Assembly (NCBI GenBank): GCA_041493205.1
Contig: JBGPYM010000169.1
Location: forward strand, 1 to 6,994
From: JBGPYM01 sp041493205
GTDB taxonomy: Bacteria; Bacteroidota; Ignavibacteria; UBA10030; UBA6906
Length of the DNA: 6,994 nucleotides
Direction: 5' to 3'
Both the position numbers and the translations under genes were made by a program. Each line of letters begins with the position of its first letter. The first letter of the stretch is position 1. Of this stretch, positions 6,030 to 6,994 are shown piece after piece. Below the pieces are notes generated by a model, which was not told the DNA's origin, did not search any database, and saw only the letters and a program-made list of their open reading frames with translations.

Positions 6030-6994
6030 ATGCCCAGCCACCGCGCTTCGCTTGCCCTCATCGCAGCACTCCTGCCGGTGTTGGGGACATCCCTTCTCCC
6101 CGCCCAGGACCAACCCATCCGGGCTGAAAGCATCGTGCTGGGGATCGCCGACACCGTCATCGTCGCGGGAAACGAAAAGACCAAGACGTACGTCATCCTC
6201 GACGAGATGTCGATGAAAGCCGGCTCCCGCGTGACCGCCGACGCGATCGAATACGACCGGAACAGGATTTACAGTCTTGGGCTCTTCACCTCGGTCGAGA
6301 TTCTTTACGATTCCCTCGGGACCACCCGTTTCCTGTACGTCGAAGTAAAGGAGCGGTGGTACATCATCCCCGTGCCGATCCTCGGGTTCCGCGACGGCGA
6401 CCCGCACAAGCCCTATTACGGGGGCGGCCTCCTGCACACCAACTTCCGCGGACGGAACCAGAAGCTTTACGGGTCCGTCATCTTCGGCTTTGACCCGGCC
6501 CTTTCGTTGTCCTTTGTCGATCCGATGTTCGACCGGGAGCACAATCTCTCGTTCGGCACATCGCTCTCCATGGGCACGGTGAGGAACAGAAGCCTCATTG
6601 AATCGGCGCTGACGGGCGATTTCGATGAGCGTCATTTCGACGTCAACATTGCCGTCGGGGAGCGCTTTACGTTGTTTGAGACTGCGGGGATCAATTTCGG
6701 GGTGCATAACGTGCGCGTATCCTCCTACAGGCCCGGGCGCACGGCTTCGGCTGACGGTCAGGACCTGTACCTGTATTGTGCAGCCGCATACACATTTGAT
6801 TCGCGGGATTTGCGTGAATATGCCATGCGGGGCACGATGGTCTCCCTGTCGGTGACAAAGAACGGACTCGGGGAAGCGGACGTGGATTTCAGCCGGATCG
6901 ACGTTGACGCGCGGCGCTATACGCCGTTCGCAGAGGATCTCTCGCTTGCCGCGCGCATTCACGGTTCGATGGTTTCGGGAACCGTCGTTCCGAC
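6030..6994 (+). CDS. Omp85-family (BamA/TamA-like) outer-membrane protein, N-terminal part
   Basis: The first 321 codons are present; the gene runs off the window edge. Residues 1-25 look like a Sec signal peptide: basic start (MPSHR), a hydrophobic Leu/Ala core and a likely cut near LLPAQ. Residues of about 35-110 resemble a single POTRA domain: a GN-x-KT turn, an ILDEM strand, GSRVTADAI, and the characteristic DRNRIYSLGLFTSVEI helix-strand, ending in LYVEVKER. Beta-barrel sequence begins at once (YYGGGLLHTNFRGRNQKLYGS, FDPALSLSFVDPMF), with alternating aromatic/polar strands to the edge. BamA has five POTRAs and TamA three, so this is a short Omp85-type protein; it could insert outer-membrane proteins or have another role, and I assign no gene symbol. 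ATG 6030 is 11 nt after rnc, with no Shine-Dalgarno sequence and no alternative upstream start in frame. It shows that the organism has an outer membrane. Confidence 0.85.
   Translation, partial: MPSHRASLALIAALLPVLGTSLLPAQDQPIRAESIVLGIADTVIVAGNEKTKTYVILDEMSMKAGSRVTADAIEYDRNRIYSLGLFTSVEILYDSLGTTRFLYVEVKERWYIIPVPILGFRDGDPHKPYYGGGLLHTNFRGRNQKLYGSVIFGFDPALSLSFVDPMFDREHNLSFGTSLSMGTVRNRSLIESALTGDFDERHFDVNIAVGERFTLFETAGINFGVHNVRVSSYRPGRTASADGQDLYLYCAAAYTFDSRDLREYAMRGTMVSLSVTKNGLGEADVDFSRIDVDARRYTPFAEDLSLAARIHGSMVSGTVVP

Noticed and set aside
5895..6962. 355-codon open frame on the minus strand across the end of rnc and the Omp85 gene
   Set aside because: The plus-strand frame has a signal peptide, a POTRA-like domain and barrel strands; the antisense translation has no such features.

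Overview
This window is a conserved core-metabolism locus, not an accessory island. It holds a co-directional (+ strand) fatty-acid/phospholipid synthesis operon that runs into RNase III and an outer-membrane Omp85-type gene: plsX (3' end only) - fabH - fabD - DUF3109-like Cys-rich gene - fabG - acpP - fabF - rnc - BamA/TamA-like gene (5' part only). The DNA is visibly GC-rich (about 60% by eye).

The organism is most likely a member of the Bacteroidota/Chlorobiota/Ignavibacteriota assemblage. This is an inference from several signs. FabH carries an extended loop between its active-site Cys and His that resembles what I recall of Bacteroidota/Chlorobiota FabH. FabF has the wording typical of that group. 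A DUF3109-like protein is present. The last gene encodes a short-POTRA outer-membrane protein, so the cell is diderm. The textbook Shine-Dalgarno sequence before acpP and the high GC fit the Chlorobi/Ignavibacteria side better than classical Bacteroidetes, but I cannot name a genus.

Layout. Positions 1-2182 hold the end of plsX, fabH and fabD, joined by overlapping stop/start codons. Positions 2196-2795 hold a 199-residue cysteine-rich protein of unknown function, whose stop codon overlaps the fabG start. Positions 2792-3839 hold fabG, a 64-nt AT-richer gap, and acpP with a strong ribosome-binding site. Positions 3840-3979 are the largest non-coding gap (140 nt); it contains nested inverted repeats built around a short TTGAC-type tandem repeat. 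Positions 3980-6018 hold fabF and rnc, 8 nt apart. From 6030 to the window edge is an Omp85-family protein with a signal peptide, one POTRA-like domain and the start of a beta-barrel.

How the genes work together. FabD loads malonate onto ACP (acpP). FabH starts chains by condensing acyl-CoA with malonyl-ACP. FabF extends them and FabG reduces the beta-keto intermediates. PlsX diverts finished acyl-ACP to acyl-phosphate for phospholipid synthesis. All catalytic residues I could check are intact. The dehydratase and enoyl reductase are not in the window and must lie elsewhere. The points most worth a second look are the Cys-rich DUF3109-like gene embedded and coupled between fabD and fabG, and the structured acpP-fabF spacer. 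I found no mobile element, tRNA, rRNA, CRISPR array or clear intrinsic terminator, and nothing I would call a previously undescribed system.
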